From Prinia subflava (taxonomy: Eukaryota > Chordata > Aves > Passeriformes > Cisticolidae), in contig NC_086283.1 of the NCBI RefSeq assembly GCF_021018805.1, positions 58,171,775-58,235,774 on the forward strand: 64,000 nucleotides of DNA, in the 5' to 3' direction. Position 1 is the first letter of the stretch, and every line of letters begins with the position of its first letter. Below, one piece after another: positions 24,101 to 36,149 of this stretch. The position numbers and the translations under genes were made by a program. The notes under the pieces are model-generated. The model was not told the origin of the DNA. It worked only from the letters and a program-made list of their open reading frames with translations, and made no database searches.

Positions 24101-26389
24101 GTCTCTTTTAAATCACTCCTGCAGATTATCTTCTGTGGATTTCCACTACTATCCAAAAACAAACAAACAAAAAAAAAGCTTAGGCTTGTTTCCCCCTATT
24201 TTCCTGCCCCCCTCTTCCCAGTGTGCAAGCATGCCCAAGATGAATCACTGCATAATTATATTCCTATTGCTTGTATCCTTCCGTTGGCTCTCCCTTTCCG
24301 CTCGTTTCATGCTTACTTGCCAATCAAGCCTATCATTTGGGGTCTGATTATTTGCTGGGGTTCATTAACCAAAGGGAAGATCTTCAGCAGCAGTCTAGGG
24401 GACACCTGAAAGCCTCCAGCCACATCATGCTCTCGGAGGGCAGGCTTTACATGGTCTTGCAGGTACAACATCCCTTAAATTGCCTTGAAATATTGAGCTC
24501 TGCTTTAAGCTCCCAGCAAATGTTGTGCTTTGAAATAGTGTCTGGGGTGAGAGAAGAGTTTGCCTGACTTTTCAGCTGTGCACAGCGGGGCAGGAGCTGT
24601 GGGGATGCTGGCTTTCAAGTGCAATGGTGGGTGCCAGGGATACTATGGATAAGGGAGCTCAGATAGGCCAGCACCTGGTAAATGAGGTGTGGGATTGACA
24701 GAGGCATTTGGGGCTTCACACTAATGCTGCTTTTTCTGTAGACATGCTGCTGTGGTTCCTGGGGTGGGAGCTCCCCTGGAAGGACAGCCAGGTGTACACA
24801 TGGGAAACAGGGAAGGCCTGCAGTCTTTGAAAGGCTTGATACAATCGTGGCCTAAAATATGCTGGTTGAGATTAAACATCAAGTTAAGAAACCAGGGTTG
24901 CACACTCAAGCAGTTAGAGGCCTGAGCAGGTAGACTCGATCCTCATTTTCTTTTTTTTTTTTGTCAGTGAGTTACTTGGATTGCAGCTCTCAGATGAACC
25001 CAAGTGTGTCAGGAGCCTGAAGTGGCTGGGCATTGTTTTGATGCCTTCCTTCAAACCTCACAGCCTGTAGTGACAATAAGGGCATTCTTGCAGTGTTAAC
25101 AGACATCCTGTAGCACAGGCAGGTGCTGCAGAAGTACAGGAGTACTTACTCCCTCTGTTTTTCAGTGTTACTTAGTACCCCTGGGTCTCCATCCCTATGG
25201 AGATGTGTAAAGCCATCCAGCATCCCTGCTTTCAGGAGTGGCCAGGTTTCCTGGTGGGAGCTGGGACCTTGTCCTGTCCCTGCTCGAGCTGTACATCACC
25301 TTCTGGGTGTCACTGCATCATGCTGCTAGTTTCAGTCATCACTGCTGAACTGTTCTGTTTTGCTCTGTCTCTTTGTGGTTGCAAAGCACAGGATTTCTCA
25401 GGCTGCAGCTGGAGCTGCTGCATTTCTCTACCCAGCTCCTCTCAATTTCAGCTGTATGTGTGCTGAGTGCTGTCTGAGTGCTTCGAGAGACCTTTTTTCA
25501 GGTTTATTAGTGCTTTAACTTTTTGTAGCTGTAAGGTCTTCATCCCATCCCCAAGTCACCATGAAACACCAGTGCCTCAGCCAACATTACATCCAGCCTT
25601 TCCATGAGCAGGATTCTCTTCTGTTGCCTGGAGAGGGGGGATGCTGCTTTCTCCTTGGTCCAACACTGTTTCCAGTAAAGAAGTTCTTCCCTCCAGAAGA
25701 GAAAAGCAGGGCAGACGATGAAAGCAATGCTCAGTTCTTCCTGCAGTGCTGTGTCTGCTGCAGCACCCAGCAGAGCTGGCTAGCTGAGAGGAGAGTGTCC
25801 CATCCTCTGCAGCACATGCTCTCTCTAGGATGTGCTGGGCACAGTCCTCCCCCAGCTCCACCCTGGCCAGCACACGATTTTCCCAAAAATATACAATACT
25901 GTTCTTAATGTCTAATCTTATTCTGAGAACACTTTCCAGCTTTTCACTGGAAAGATGATTAATGCTGCGTTGCCCAGCCAGTCACACTATCCACAGTAGA
26001 GCTATAAATAAATACCACCCAGTAGTTGCATACAGCAAACCCTATTTTATTATTTTCCATTCATAGTAAAAAACATGACAAGGAGCTGCTGGTTAGAGAA
26101 GAGGCTGAGTAACAGCTGTAGTTTAGCAGGCACCTTAGTCTTTCATCCTTCAATATTCAGAAGGCAAAGAAATCCCACACTTATTTTTGTATAAGTTTTG
26201 CTGTTCTCAGCTTACAAAGTTTATTTTTCCATTTAGATGGCTGACCCACACATGATTAAATGTGCAATGTGCTTCATATGGCTCTAGGAAAGAAGGCTTT
26301 TTCTTTAAGAATTAGGTGAAAGCCCTCTACCAGGATTGCTTTGTTCAATGGAAAATTGGTTTCTTAGCCAAATGCAAACAACCACGATG

Positions 26390-26403
26390 GTTGCCATGGT
26401 TTC
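26390..26403. promoter_or_regulatory. X-box-like (RFX) motif
   Basis: GTTGCCATGGTTTC has an exact left half of the RFX X-box (GTNRCC, 2-base spacer) and a right half matching 4 of 6 RGYAAC positions. It lies about 320 bases upstream of the CpG-rich patch. This is a motif match only. Confidence 0.2.
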
Positions 26404-26580
26404 CTTATTTCTTATAAAGCAGAAGTCCCTTCCAATGTTGGACAAGCAGTTTTGGTAAAAAAGAAAAAAAAAATCAAAAATACTCCAATATTTGAAATAA
26501 AAAATGTGAAGTGAAAAATGAAGCCCTTTGCAAGAATGGTTTCCACTGACATTTTACTGTTTTCTAAGATTTGGAATTTT

Positions 26581-26626
26581 AATTTTAATTTTCTTTTTTT
26601 TCTTTTTCTTTTTTTTTTTTCTTTTA
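26581..26626. repeat. T/C pyrimidine tract
   Basis: Interrupted T runs with single C residues followed by CTTTTAAAG. It looks like a simple low-complexity tract. Confidence 0.7.
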
Positions 26627-26720
26627 AAGCACATCATGAAAATTGTTAAACTACAAGCTCTAGAGATTCCCACCTAAAACTATTTTTCATCTAGCTTCAT
26701 TAATGACCCCGCCTGAGCTA

Positions 26721-27010
26721 TTCAGCTGTGAGTCATTCCAGAGGGTGGGTGTATGGGAGGAGGGATGCGGGAGGGGCAAGGGGCTGGCGTCTCTCCCATG
26801 TGGGATGGAACCCACCCGGGAGCCGGTGCGGGAGGGCTGGTGCGGCTGCCTCCCCGCATTCGGAGGGTGAGCCGGGCTCGGGCTGTGCTCCGGGTCCCTG
26901 TGGCACTGGGGACACAAGCTCCTGCCTGCCACACAGCTGCCCTTTGGAGCCCGGGGCGGCTGGTGCGGGCCCCCTCAGGTATCAGCCCCTGGGTAAAGCC
27001 TTCCAGGGGA
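26721..27010. promoter_or_regulatory. Short GC- and CpG-rich patch, possible promoter or first exon
   Basis: By hand count 26761-27000 is about 72% G+C with 14 CpG, an observed/expected ratio of about 0.46. This is below the usual island threshold of 0.6 but far above the surrounding CpG-poor sequence. The edges are abrupt, with AT-rich sequence on both sides. Two donor-like sites occur on the plus strand, CAG/GTATCA near 26977 and CTGG/GTAAAG near 26991. Five overlapping short frames cross it on both strands, as expected from GC-rich DNA lacking stops; none is recognisable as protein. It could be a promoter with a non-coding first exon, an enhancer, or only a local GC bump. Confidence 0.35.
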
Positions 27011-30000
27011 GACGCAGTTTCTGTTTTACTGTCAGTGAGTGGCTTAGGAACACTGGGAAGGAACTGCTGTTATATGAACACTTCTAATTATATGGGTTTT
27101 GTTTTCACACAGCTGCTAGCTTTCTGAAACATATTAGGGGAAAAAAAATATCTGCCATGACTGTATTACTCACCAAAGCCTAGATTTTATCAAACACTGT
27201 GCACAATAAACTTGCAGAAGCTACATAATTTGTTGGAAAAAAGTTCAATGCACTAATAAGATGTTTCATAGGATTAATTTCTTTGTTTGTTCTACAAAAA
27301 CCTAGACACAGTTAAAAATGAAATCCCTCCAATCTCTTGCACAGAAATTATTTTATAATCTTTTTGGGGGATACTTTCTCCAGCTCACTAAGGCACTTGC
27401 ATAATGATTAACTGAAAGAACTTAATTGGTCCCAGTAAAGACATACTTTCTAAAAATCAGCCTGTGTTAATTCCTCTTCAAATTGTAGTCTTTATAATTA
27501 TGCCATGGGAAGTCAAACACAGAGCTAATTATAACACTGTTGAGGGAAAAAAAAATAGAATCAAGGTAAGGATTTACAAAAAGAAAATAAAAGATAGTAT
27601 TATCTTGATCTTGTTAAAACCTTTGGCTGCATAATGAATTGTTGAATTCTCTTTTCTAGAAGCTCCTTCTCGCTTGCTTTTGGTGCAAGAGGATAATTTT
27701 TTTACATTATGCCAAATAAAATGTACAGCATCCATGAGCAAAAAGTGGAAATGTTAAGAAAACATGAGAAAGCAGACTTAAAGAGAACTATCCTAATAAC
27801 CCAATAAACACATACTCAGGTGTTTGGTTCCCTATTTTGAGACTGGGGAAGATAAAGGTTATTAGTTACATATTCTAATTGTTGAACAACAATTTGTAAG
27901 ACTTCTCACAATTTGTAAGACTTTGTTAAAAGTCATGGGCTTGGAGTTGGGGAGGAAGAGGATTTCTCTCCCAGGCACTCACACTTCTCTGGTTGGTCCC
28001 TTTGCTTTTACATAAAGCACTGGAAGTATCCTCTTGCCTGCACTGGTGCATCTGGGGGCACTGCCAAACCCTCAGGAAGGGCAGTGCTTTTACAGGGATA
28101 GGTGTCTGGGATGCAATACTCTGGTGTCGTGCACAGCAGGTAACGGCCTCATCTTACTGCTCTTGGTTAGGGTTTAAGTGGTACTCTTACAAGGATTGCC
28201 AATACTTTAGGCTGCACTTCCAGTCATCAAGGAGCAAATGCATCTTCAGGTGGTCCATCCAAAGAATGTGATGCAGCAGAACCCTACAGCTTCCAGAACT
28301 TTATCTTCCTCTTAGGCTCAACCTGCTGGCTGTTTTTATGAGATTTCTGATGCTTGCTCTTCAGTAAATGGCATCTACCAGAAGAAGAGGCATAATCCTG
28401 AACAGGGATTTTCTCATTCATCAGCAGGGAGAGAAGCTGGACCGCAGAGTGCACCTGATGGCTCTCCAGTGACTCTGCAGTGACTGCTGGAGACTTTCAC
28501 TTTCTGTGAGGCTGCAATTTGAAAAGTCCCCGTGTCTGTGATGGAACTGGTCGGGTATAGAGTAGAAGATTTTGTCACCTTGACATTTCTTTCCTTTTCT
28601 AGTTGGCAACTTGTGAAACTGAAGATAAGAAATATGTATTCCTGGATGAACACTAATTAATATTAATTTCTGAATGTGAGAAAGCCTCCAGTAATAAGGC
28701 CACTTGAAGGCCACTCTGAGAGGACATCCACCTGGGCATGGAAGTCCATGTAAACTATCAGGTCAGGCTACCAAAGTGAATTCTCCATGTGTCAAACAAC
28801 ATTCCCAGTGCCCACCTTGTTTTCTGTACACCTGAGACAGTCCAATGGCTTATTTGCCCATTGAGAGGCTCCCTTCCGTGGAAGGCAAGGCAGGAATCTG
28901 AACCTTTAGCAGTAAGCAAGGAAAGTATGCAAGTGGAAAAAAATGTGATGTGGGAAAAAAATCATAAACCAAGCACTTAACGGAAGCATTTTTCTAGTCA
29001 AAGAAACAAAATTTTCTGAAAATATTACCAAGGGCAGGCCCAGATTTTTTTTATTAGGCCACCTATAAATTTAAAACCAGTAAGTCTAGCAAGAGGAAAA
29101 TTGTGGAGTGGCTGATTTTTTTTCAGAGGCAGACAGTCTCCACAATACAAAACCTCAGCTCAGTTCAGAAATCCACCGGCTGTCCAGACATTTTTCTGAG
29201 CTATTTGTATATGCCTGAGGGTGTGAGGCTAAATTATTACCTTAGACAAAATGCTGGTAGGTGCTACTTGTAGAAAAATGCATCAGTTGTGTGTTTCTCA
29301 CACTTGTGACTGGAGGTTGTATGACCTTCCTTCTTTGAAGGTGGGAACAAGGATGCATATCTTGTTCTTTTTTAGAATGTTGGTTTCATTCAAGTTGGAA
29401 AAGAACCAGGAGTAGGGCTGGACTGAGCACTCATTGTAACAGCAGCTGTGGATAGCAAATGTATGAGTGACAGGTTGACAGATATGAAGAACAATACTGA
29501 AAGATAAATTTCCTCACTCTTTTCCTTTGTGCCCCAGACTAGTTCCATACAGGGACACACATATTCTATTGCTAAAGCAGTATATTTAGTAGACTATATA
29601 CAGGTCAGGGTCTTCAGCAACCTAAACAATTTTCTTGACTTTACAGCTAGTCAGCCTGTGCTCTTAAATGCTTCGTATGTTTTTCTTACCACCTCTGTCT
29701 GGTCCATATATTTATTGCAGAAATGTGTGAGTGCACATTTCATCCATCACAGTAGATAATTTTCAAACTATTACATGCTGCTAGGATTCCAGTGTTGGCA
29801 TTTCATCTGCACAGTACAGCAGCATTTATCCTCAGTTGTAGTAAGCCAAGAATTTCAGGGTTTTTTATCCCCTACAAACCTGCATATTGCAGGTGCAGTA
29901 TGTAATTTTTAGCATTAGAAATCACTGGATGCTTGGCTGATTAATGCTTGAGAATATAATATGCACCTGGCCAATTTATTTTTAAATGAAAGACTGGATC

Positions 30001-32164
30001 AAATATTACATTAGAAACAAGAGTCTCTCTCTATATATATTTTTAAATTATTATATCCCTTGATAATGCATTTTAAGAATTTAAATGCAAAGCACCTCAG
30101 TCTGGAGAATCATAGCTTTGTATTTCATCTCAGACCATGCATTATGGATTTCCAGTATGTGAAAAGTATCTAAAATGCCTGCAATAAAAATCTTTCACTG
30201 CTTTTGAAATTAAAATCAATTTTAAATGCATTATGTTACAGGGAGTTGAAATTTGTTAAGTAGGTTAAGTAGTGGGAGGAATAGTATAGAAAATTATTAC
30301 ATTCCATTGTAAGATAAATTAAAAAATAGTATAATTAGTAGAGAAATAAAATAGGTTCTGCAATTAAATACAAAAATACACTAATGCAAAGTTATTGCTA
30401 AGTGTTGAGAAACAGATAATGCAGCACTGAAATCTGATCTGTAATGACCATCTCCCTAAGTCTTCCTTTAGTTAATGAATTATCGGTTGCATCCCAGGTA
30501 ATAGTGATAACAATCTCAGCTTTTGATTCCCAATTTAAGTGTCTTTTTGCAGGCTTAATGTCAGACTTGAGTGGACCAGGACCAGGCTGCTATTTGGAGG
30601 CCAGGAGGAAAACAGTCACTCTATTTGTCCCTGCCTTTACTCTGGAAAGAAAGAGAACTGAGGGTTCAGCAGGGAGATTTCAGGTGTAGGGTTTGTTTCA
30701 CCTGTGCTTGACTACAGCACCATGCAGGATCTGAGCTGCCTGTTTAGGCTGTCTTTGTAGCTGGGAGGTAACAGCAGGCAGTTTGTTGTGTCCTTGTGTT
30801 TGGGACAGCCACCACTCCCTGCAAGCTGTTGTGGAAGGCCAGGCAACAGCCTTGCAGGTCTGCCTAGATGAGGACAGCATATCTCACACCAGTATCTCTC
30901 TCGGTCTTGCTCTCCACAAAGCCTGGATACTGTTCTGCACCCTGCCGTTGCTGCGTGGCCTCGCCTCCTGGACATCTGCATACAGATTCTCCACAGACAT
31001 GTACTGTCCCTTTTTAATCTGGAAAGGTTTGCAGTTCTGGAAGAATCTGCAATTTTGTGTGTTTGTTTTCTTGAGAGCAGCCCTGGCTTTGTTCTTTCTC
31101 TCCTGAGAGCAGTTCTGGTTGGTGCTGCTAGTGCATGGTGTAGAATATTGCCCCTCCATGCTGGCCCCTTCTGAATGGAGATCCCAGGGGAGCCAATCTT
31201 CTCAATGTTCAATCGATGCTACAGGCAGCTTTCTATTACAAATCAGTGCCTATTTCTCTCCTCCTCCTCCTTGCACCCCCTCAAAGTGCTATCTCATGCA
31301 TGTTCACGTTCGAGTCTCTTTATTTTTGTAATGTATTGGAGACAAAACCAGTCTTACCCTCTTTGGCTTGGAAGTTTGTATACTGAAGGGAGCAATAATG
31401 ACTGGACAGCTTTGATTCAGTTATATGCAGAATCCTTTCACAGACCCAAAAAAGCACACACCAGCCTCAGCTTCTCATATTTGCTGCTTTATTCCTGAGT
31501 TCTGCTGCCAGCTCTGCCTGGTAAAAGAGAAATTTTGTTCTCTGGATTTTCCGCCTTCGCATTATTTATTGGCAGTCTCTCTCTTGTGAGTATAGATAGT
31601 AGCCTTCCTAAGGGACATCTGAGATTCCTCTGGGCATTAAGAGAAACCCACAGCACTAAGAAAACAATCATTATTGTTGTGCATGATACACATTGGGCTT
31701 TTTAATATATATTCTACTGGAAAATACTTAAGAAATAGAAAAGGTTAAATCAACAGAAGGTAAACACTTGCTCCCTTGACTTTGTAGTGGCCATCTCCTC
31801 TCTCCATTAGACACAGAACCTAATCTGATGCATTTTTTTCTTTAATTGCGCTCTTTGATTTTCTCTGTAAAGAAAGGATAATAAAAGTATATATGCACTT
31901 TTGTGTTTCTGACGCTGGTCTGACCTCTGATCTTGTTCACTTGTTTTTAAGAATCCTTATGATATTCGGGGAGATACAAGAATGGCTCAGTTTCCCCAGG
32001 GTTATTAAAGAGTTTTGGACCAAGTTCCAGAAATGCAAGATTTGTCCCTCTCCCCTTGGACTTTTTTGTGGGGTTTGGTTTATGTTCTCTTTCTAGAATA
32101 AGCTTTACTTTTCCCTCTCTTGCCTCTTTCTACCACACAAGGTAATTTTTATTAGCTGCTGCTG

Positions 32165-32182
32165 ACTACTACTAGTAGTAGT
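32165..32182. repeat. Palindromic (ACT)3(AGT)3
   Basis: Three ACT units are followed directly by three AGT units, forming an 18-bp perfect palindrome, with more imperfect TAG units after it. Confidence 0.9.
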
Positions 32183-33521
32183 AATAGTAGTTGATTTATT
32201 ACTTTACTTGCCAAGAATCAAGGTGGCAGATCTTCATGGTGCTTTTTTCGAGAGGAAAGTGAGATCTGCAGTAGTGTGTAATTATGTTAGATGTAACTTT
32301 CTTGTTTTCCAGACAATTAAGAGAAAGAAGCCATTGCAAAGCTAAGATAAAGAAATTAAATCTGTCTATACTAACAGGTAACTAATTTTCCATGAAAATC
32401 TATTTTCTCGGTCTTAATGCTGCTTTTTTCTTTAGCTTTGGGAGTTTGTTACTATGCAGAATAACAAGATCATACAGAGATTAGCATAATAGCAGTAGCA
32501 ACAATAGTATTTTTAATAGATCATTTAGTAGTGCTTTGATGTTTTTAACAATCCCTAATGGTTCAGCATTAGAAAGATTCTCTAAGTGCTCAGAAATTAG
32601 GCCTTAAAAAGAAAAAAAAATCCCTCATTATAGAAAAGGCACCTATTGATCCCTGTTACAGAACTGGGATGCTATCTCACCCTCTAGTTCTTCTGAATAA
32701 ATAATGACCTTTGACATAATGCAGCACTGGACAGGTTAGAAATAGCAGCTAGCCCATGAGAGATAGAACAGCTTCTCAGCTAAAATGAAGCTGAGATCTG
32801 CAAGGGATGGGGTCACCTTTTCACTCAGTTCTGCCATGGGATCTAACTAGAATTAAATATATTTGACAAATGACCTGAGAGATTCTTGCTGAAGAGGTTT
32901 TTCTAATCAGAGACAAAGAGGTCTGAGATTCTGTAGAAGTCCCCAAACAGGCTGAACTCTGCAGATGTGCCTGAGGTGCTGGGTATGGTTTCACCATAAC
33001 ATGATTCCTGTGGTAGAAGTGGATTTCATTGCTTTTTCTGCAGCAGACCCAGAGCCTTTTGCTACAGATATTTGGTTTTACAAACACTTAACCAGGGTCT
33101 TTGGAATTTCTTCCATATATTCCAGATAAGAATGTGCCTCTTTGAGCTGCTGCAAGGCAGTCCAAAGTACTATCTGGCAGGGATCTTTGTTGAACAACAC
33201 CCATTATTCTGGCCCTTCACATTCCTTGGTCTCCTCTGAAACCCTCTAGGTGAAGCACAGGCTATGCAGTACTGCCTTGCACAGAGCTTTTCAAAGACAT
33301 CTGCAGGCAACATGCTCCTTGTCCCTGTGTGTGGTGGGAGATCCCTTGGTGCTGGGAAGAAAAGTGCTCGCACTGGCACATCAGACACACAGGGTAACTA
33401 AGATTTGCTGAGGTCTCCTTAGGGCAAGTGAGTCACTGGCACAGCCACATCTGTGCCTGTTTCTGCAGCTAGCTCAGCCCAGGCAGGTCAATTCTTGCTG
33501 TGTGGTGCTCCATCTCAAGGT

Positions 33522-33541
33522 ATCATCATCATCATCATCAT
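33522..33541. repeat. (ATC)n microsatellite
   Basis: Six and two-thirds perfect ATC units. Confidence 0.9.
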
Positions 33542-33839
33542 GTGAGCAGGGCACCCTGCAAGTTCCCTGTAACCTCTGGGAAGGTGGTTTGTATGCAGAT
33601 GAATGTCACCTTTTAGGACAAGCTTCACCTATAACATCAGAGGATTCAATACAGTGTGCATTTGCAAGTCTCTGCCAGGGTTACCATTTTGCTCTCATCC
33701 ATGTTCCAGCTCCACGTGCTCTGGTGGTCTCAGTTGGAAGTTTCTGGGCTCTTGCTACAAGCTATGGTCCCTGCAGTTTTCTGATACATACCTGTAAGAG
33801 GGATGTGGTGCTGATCTTTAGTGACTACCCTACTGTTGA

Positions 33840-34180
33840 AGGTCAGATTTTGGGGGGGTCCCCGGGGAACTATCCCCGGGGACCCCCCAGGCCCTATGTT
33901 TGCTGGTATTTGCAAAGGACAGACAAGGAGACTGCAGACGGCTGGTGAGGTGCTGATGAGGTGAGGATTTATTTGGAGTCCGACCCCAGGAAGGCAGCAT
34001 GGTCACTGAGGGAGAGAGGGAAGGAGGGGGAGAGGTGCAGAGGCTCCAGAGGCTTCCAGGGCAAGAGGGAGGGCCCTCTCTCTGCACCTGTAACAGGGAG
34101 ATTCGAAGTGGGCTCGGGTTGATTCTCGGGCCAATGGGATTAGAGATTAGATATACTGCACCCTACGTGCCTCTCTGTTT
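33840..34180 (-). mobile_element. Candidate gammaretrovirus-like LTR plus leader fragment
   Basis: On the minus strand the order is: a CCAAT-type box (complement at about 34128-34140), pyrimidine-rich sequence, AATAAA (complement TTTATT at 33968-33973), about 70 bases that would be R/U5, then a G-rich block at 33889-33872. That block matches the proline-tRNA primer-binding site of class I retroviruses at 14 of 18 positions. About 80 bases further on lies a donor-like CAG/GTATGT (complement near 33787-33795). This is the expected order of signals at the 5' end of such a provirus. No TATA box, TG start, target duplication or viral protein frame is visible, so the outer edge is uncertain and the call is tentative. 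Confidence 0.4.
33853..33888. repeat. GC-only hairpin, 16-bp arms, 4-base loop
   Basis: The left arm 33853-33868 (six G, T, four C, four G, A) is the exact reverse complement of 33873-33888. The loop is ACTA. It overlaps the primer-binding-site-like block. Confidence 0.95.
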
Positions 34181-34260
34181 TTCCTTTGGAAGTAGAAGTA
34201 TTGCTTTTTCCTACCAGGATGATCCCTTTACCATGCAGAGTCTGTAAAAGCTGCACTAAG

Positions 34261-35626
34261 ATTAATCACAGTAATTAATCTGGTAACAGTACTAGAACTA
34301 GGCAGGCTTGTGTATGTAGAGATCACAAGGTCTAGGAATAAGAAATGAGTAAAAATCACTTGCTAGAAACAGGATCTTGGAAGTGTAAGTTTTAGAGGTG
34401 AATATTTTTGATTTTTAATTATTTGCATGATCTCTCAAATAACCTGATATGACAGTCTACTGTCCTTTCATCATTTATTTGGGCATGAACTTTCATAAAT
34501 GGTGTCCATAGACCTTACAAAACTGAGAGCCAGACTCAAGGCCATCCAAGAGTTCAGATGAGTCATAGGGCTCAATGCAGAATCCTCCGAGAACAGGGAT
34601 ATTCTATACTAGGGAGTTTAAAATTTAGATTTCAAAATTATGCATCCATATTTTATATTGGTTTCATCACCACAGTGTGTCTCCACAGCAGCAATCAAAG
34701 CCTTGGAAGATATGTCTGTAAGTCAGTGTTGGGAATCTTTTAAAGAGAAAACCTCCAAATGTGATATTTATAGCTTCACGGGCTATCTTTAGGGTCCATT
34801 TGTCAAGTTCTTGCACAGTGTCTCCAAAAACTCCTCTTTCTGAAACAGCAATATTCCACACCTCATTTTTAAACTTTGGGAAAATATGTAAAGCTCCTAA
34901 AATAATTTTGATTCATTTTGTAGAGCAATAGCATCAATGCCAGTAAAATGCAATTGAGCCATCCTAAAATTTAGCTTCCTCAAAGGCAATTTTGGAATAG
35001 CTTTTTCATATCAGCTGTGAAGCACTTGCAAGGACAGTAGGTTCCCAGCCTTATTGTTTCCTGTGAGAAGAACAGAGCAGCACACCATGCTTGGGATCTG
35101 CTGCCTGTAGAAATAATGCCTCCCTGCATCACAGCATCTCTGTGGGGTGGCAGAGAATGTGAACTGAACAACAGACATAGTGAGCAAGAGGCTGGAATCA
35201 TCTGGAGGGCTGGAAAGGGAGACACAGCAAGGCACTGTCAAAACAGATGTAAAGCAGAGGGTTCAGCAGCTGTGCAAGTGTCAGGGGAGAGTGCAGATTT
35301 TTTGAGGAGTGAGGGGAGAAAAACAGAGAAAAGCAGACGCAATCATTTTTCATTGGAGGTATAATACTGCTAATGAATAAGACAGGAAAGAGCCAAGCAA
35401 ACTTAAGAAACATCCAGAACAGGTGTTCAACACAAGATTGGGAACAAGGCTCTTAATCAGTATGTTGTGACCTCAGAAAAAGGTATTTGCTGGCCATCAA
35501 AGCTGTGAATCCGGAGTGCATTGTGTAAGTGTCTTTCCTAATGGCAGTGAGTGGGGCTGCAGATAAAGACAAAATACAAAATATAGAATGTATGGGAGAG
35601 GGAGGAAGATGTGCAAAACAGTGTTA
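34261..35626. other. Non-coding stretch
   Basis: No gene or recognised repeat. The frames on both strands are short and overlapping. Confidence 0.5.
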
Positions 35627-35757
35627 TGTTTTGTTTTGTTTTGTTTTGTTTTGTTTTGTTTTGTTTTGTTTTGTTTTGTTTTGTTTTGTTTTGTTTTGTT
35701 TTGTTTTGTTTTGTTTTGTTTTGTTTTGTTTTGTTTTGTTTTGTTTTGTTTTGTTTT
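35627..35757. repeat. (TTTTG)n microsatellite, about 26 units
   Basis: A 131-bp uninterrupted pentanucleotide array. It creates the repeated FCFVL frames at 35529-35815, which are artefacts. No poly-A-tailed element is attached at either end that I can recognise. Confidence 0.98.
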
Positions 35758-36149
35758 AAGTGAGAAAGGAGTTTTTAAGGAAGGCCAGGGTCATCAGAAG
35801 AAATTTCATGCTTAGGTGGACCAAGAGAGTTTGGGGTATAAAAGGCCAAAAAGATCTGACATAAGGGTGATGAAGATGCTGATGAGCAGAAGTGGTAAAA
35901 GTATTCCAGTTTTTCCTGTCTCCTGCAGTTGGAAGGAGAAGCATGGAATACTGCCCAACTGATGAAAACTGAAGGTAAATCAACAGAGACTTTCAATCGG
36001 TAGTCTAAATTTGCTTTCATGATCTCAAAAGAAGGAAAGATGCAACTTGCCCTCTGTCACTGAAAAATTAAAATATTTTCTTGATAATTTATAAAAATAT
36101 ATTAAATTACTTTGAAAATTGATTAAATATCTGAAGACAAGAAGTTGAC

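Larger units (their letters stand above)
20091..26580. other. Long non-coding stretch
   Basis: No gene, RNA gene or clear transposon was recognised over about 6.5 kb. A purine-rich tract lies at 21045-21116. Antisense and sense short frames (for example 20749-21162, 24038-24409, 25561-25908) are compositional. The frame at 20749-21162 is Ser/Leu-rich only because it reads the complement of the purine tract. Confidence 0.45.
27011..33839. other. Long non-coding stretch
   Basis: I recognised no gene or transposon. Parts of 27.2-27.8 kb and 29.8-30.4 kb are AT-rich with homeodomain-type TAATTA cores and few repeats, which would suit conserved non-coding DNA, but conservation cannot be judged here. 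Frames at 30712-31212 on both strands overlap each other and have no domain. Confidence 0.45.

Noticed and set aside
30712..31212. 166-codon minus-strand frame overlapping plus-strand frames
   Set aside because: Open in several frames on both strands, with no domain, splice signals or known family; most likely chance.
33522..33541. Short regular repeats checked as possible CRISPR-like or satellite arrays
   Set aside because: Simple microsatellites without spacers; a CRISPR array is also not expected in vertebrate DNA.
35529..35815. Overlapping frames with repeated FCFVL residues that look like a membrane protein
   Set aside because: They are translations of the TTTTG microsatellite, which has no stop in two frames; there is no independent coding signal.
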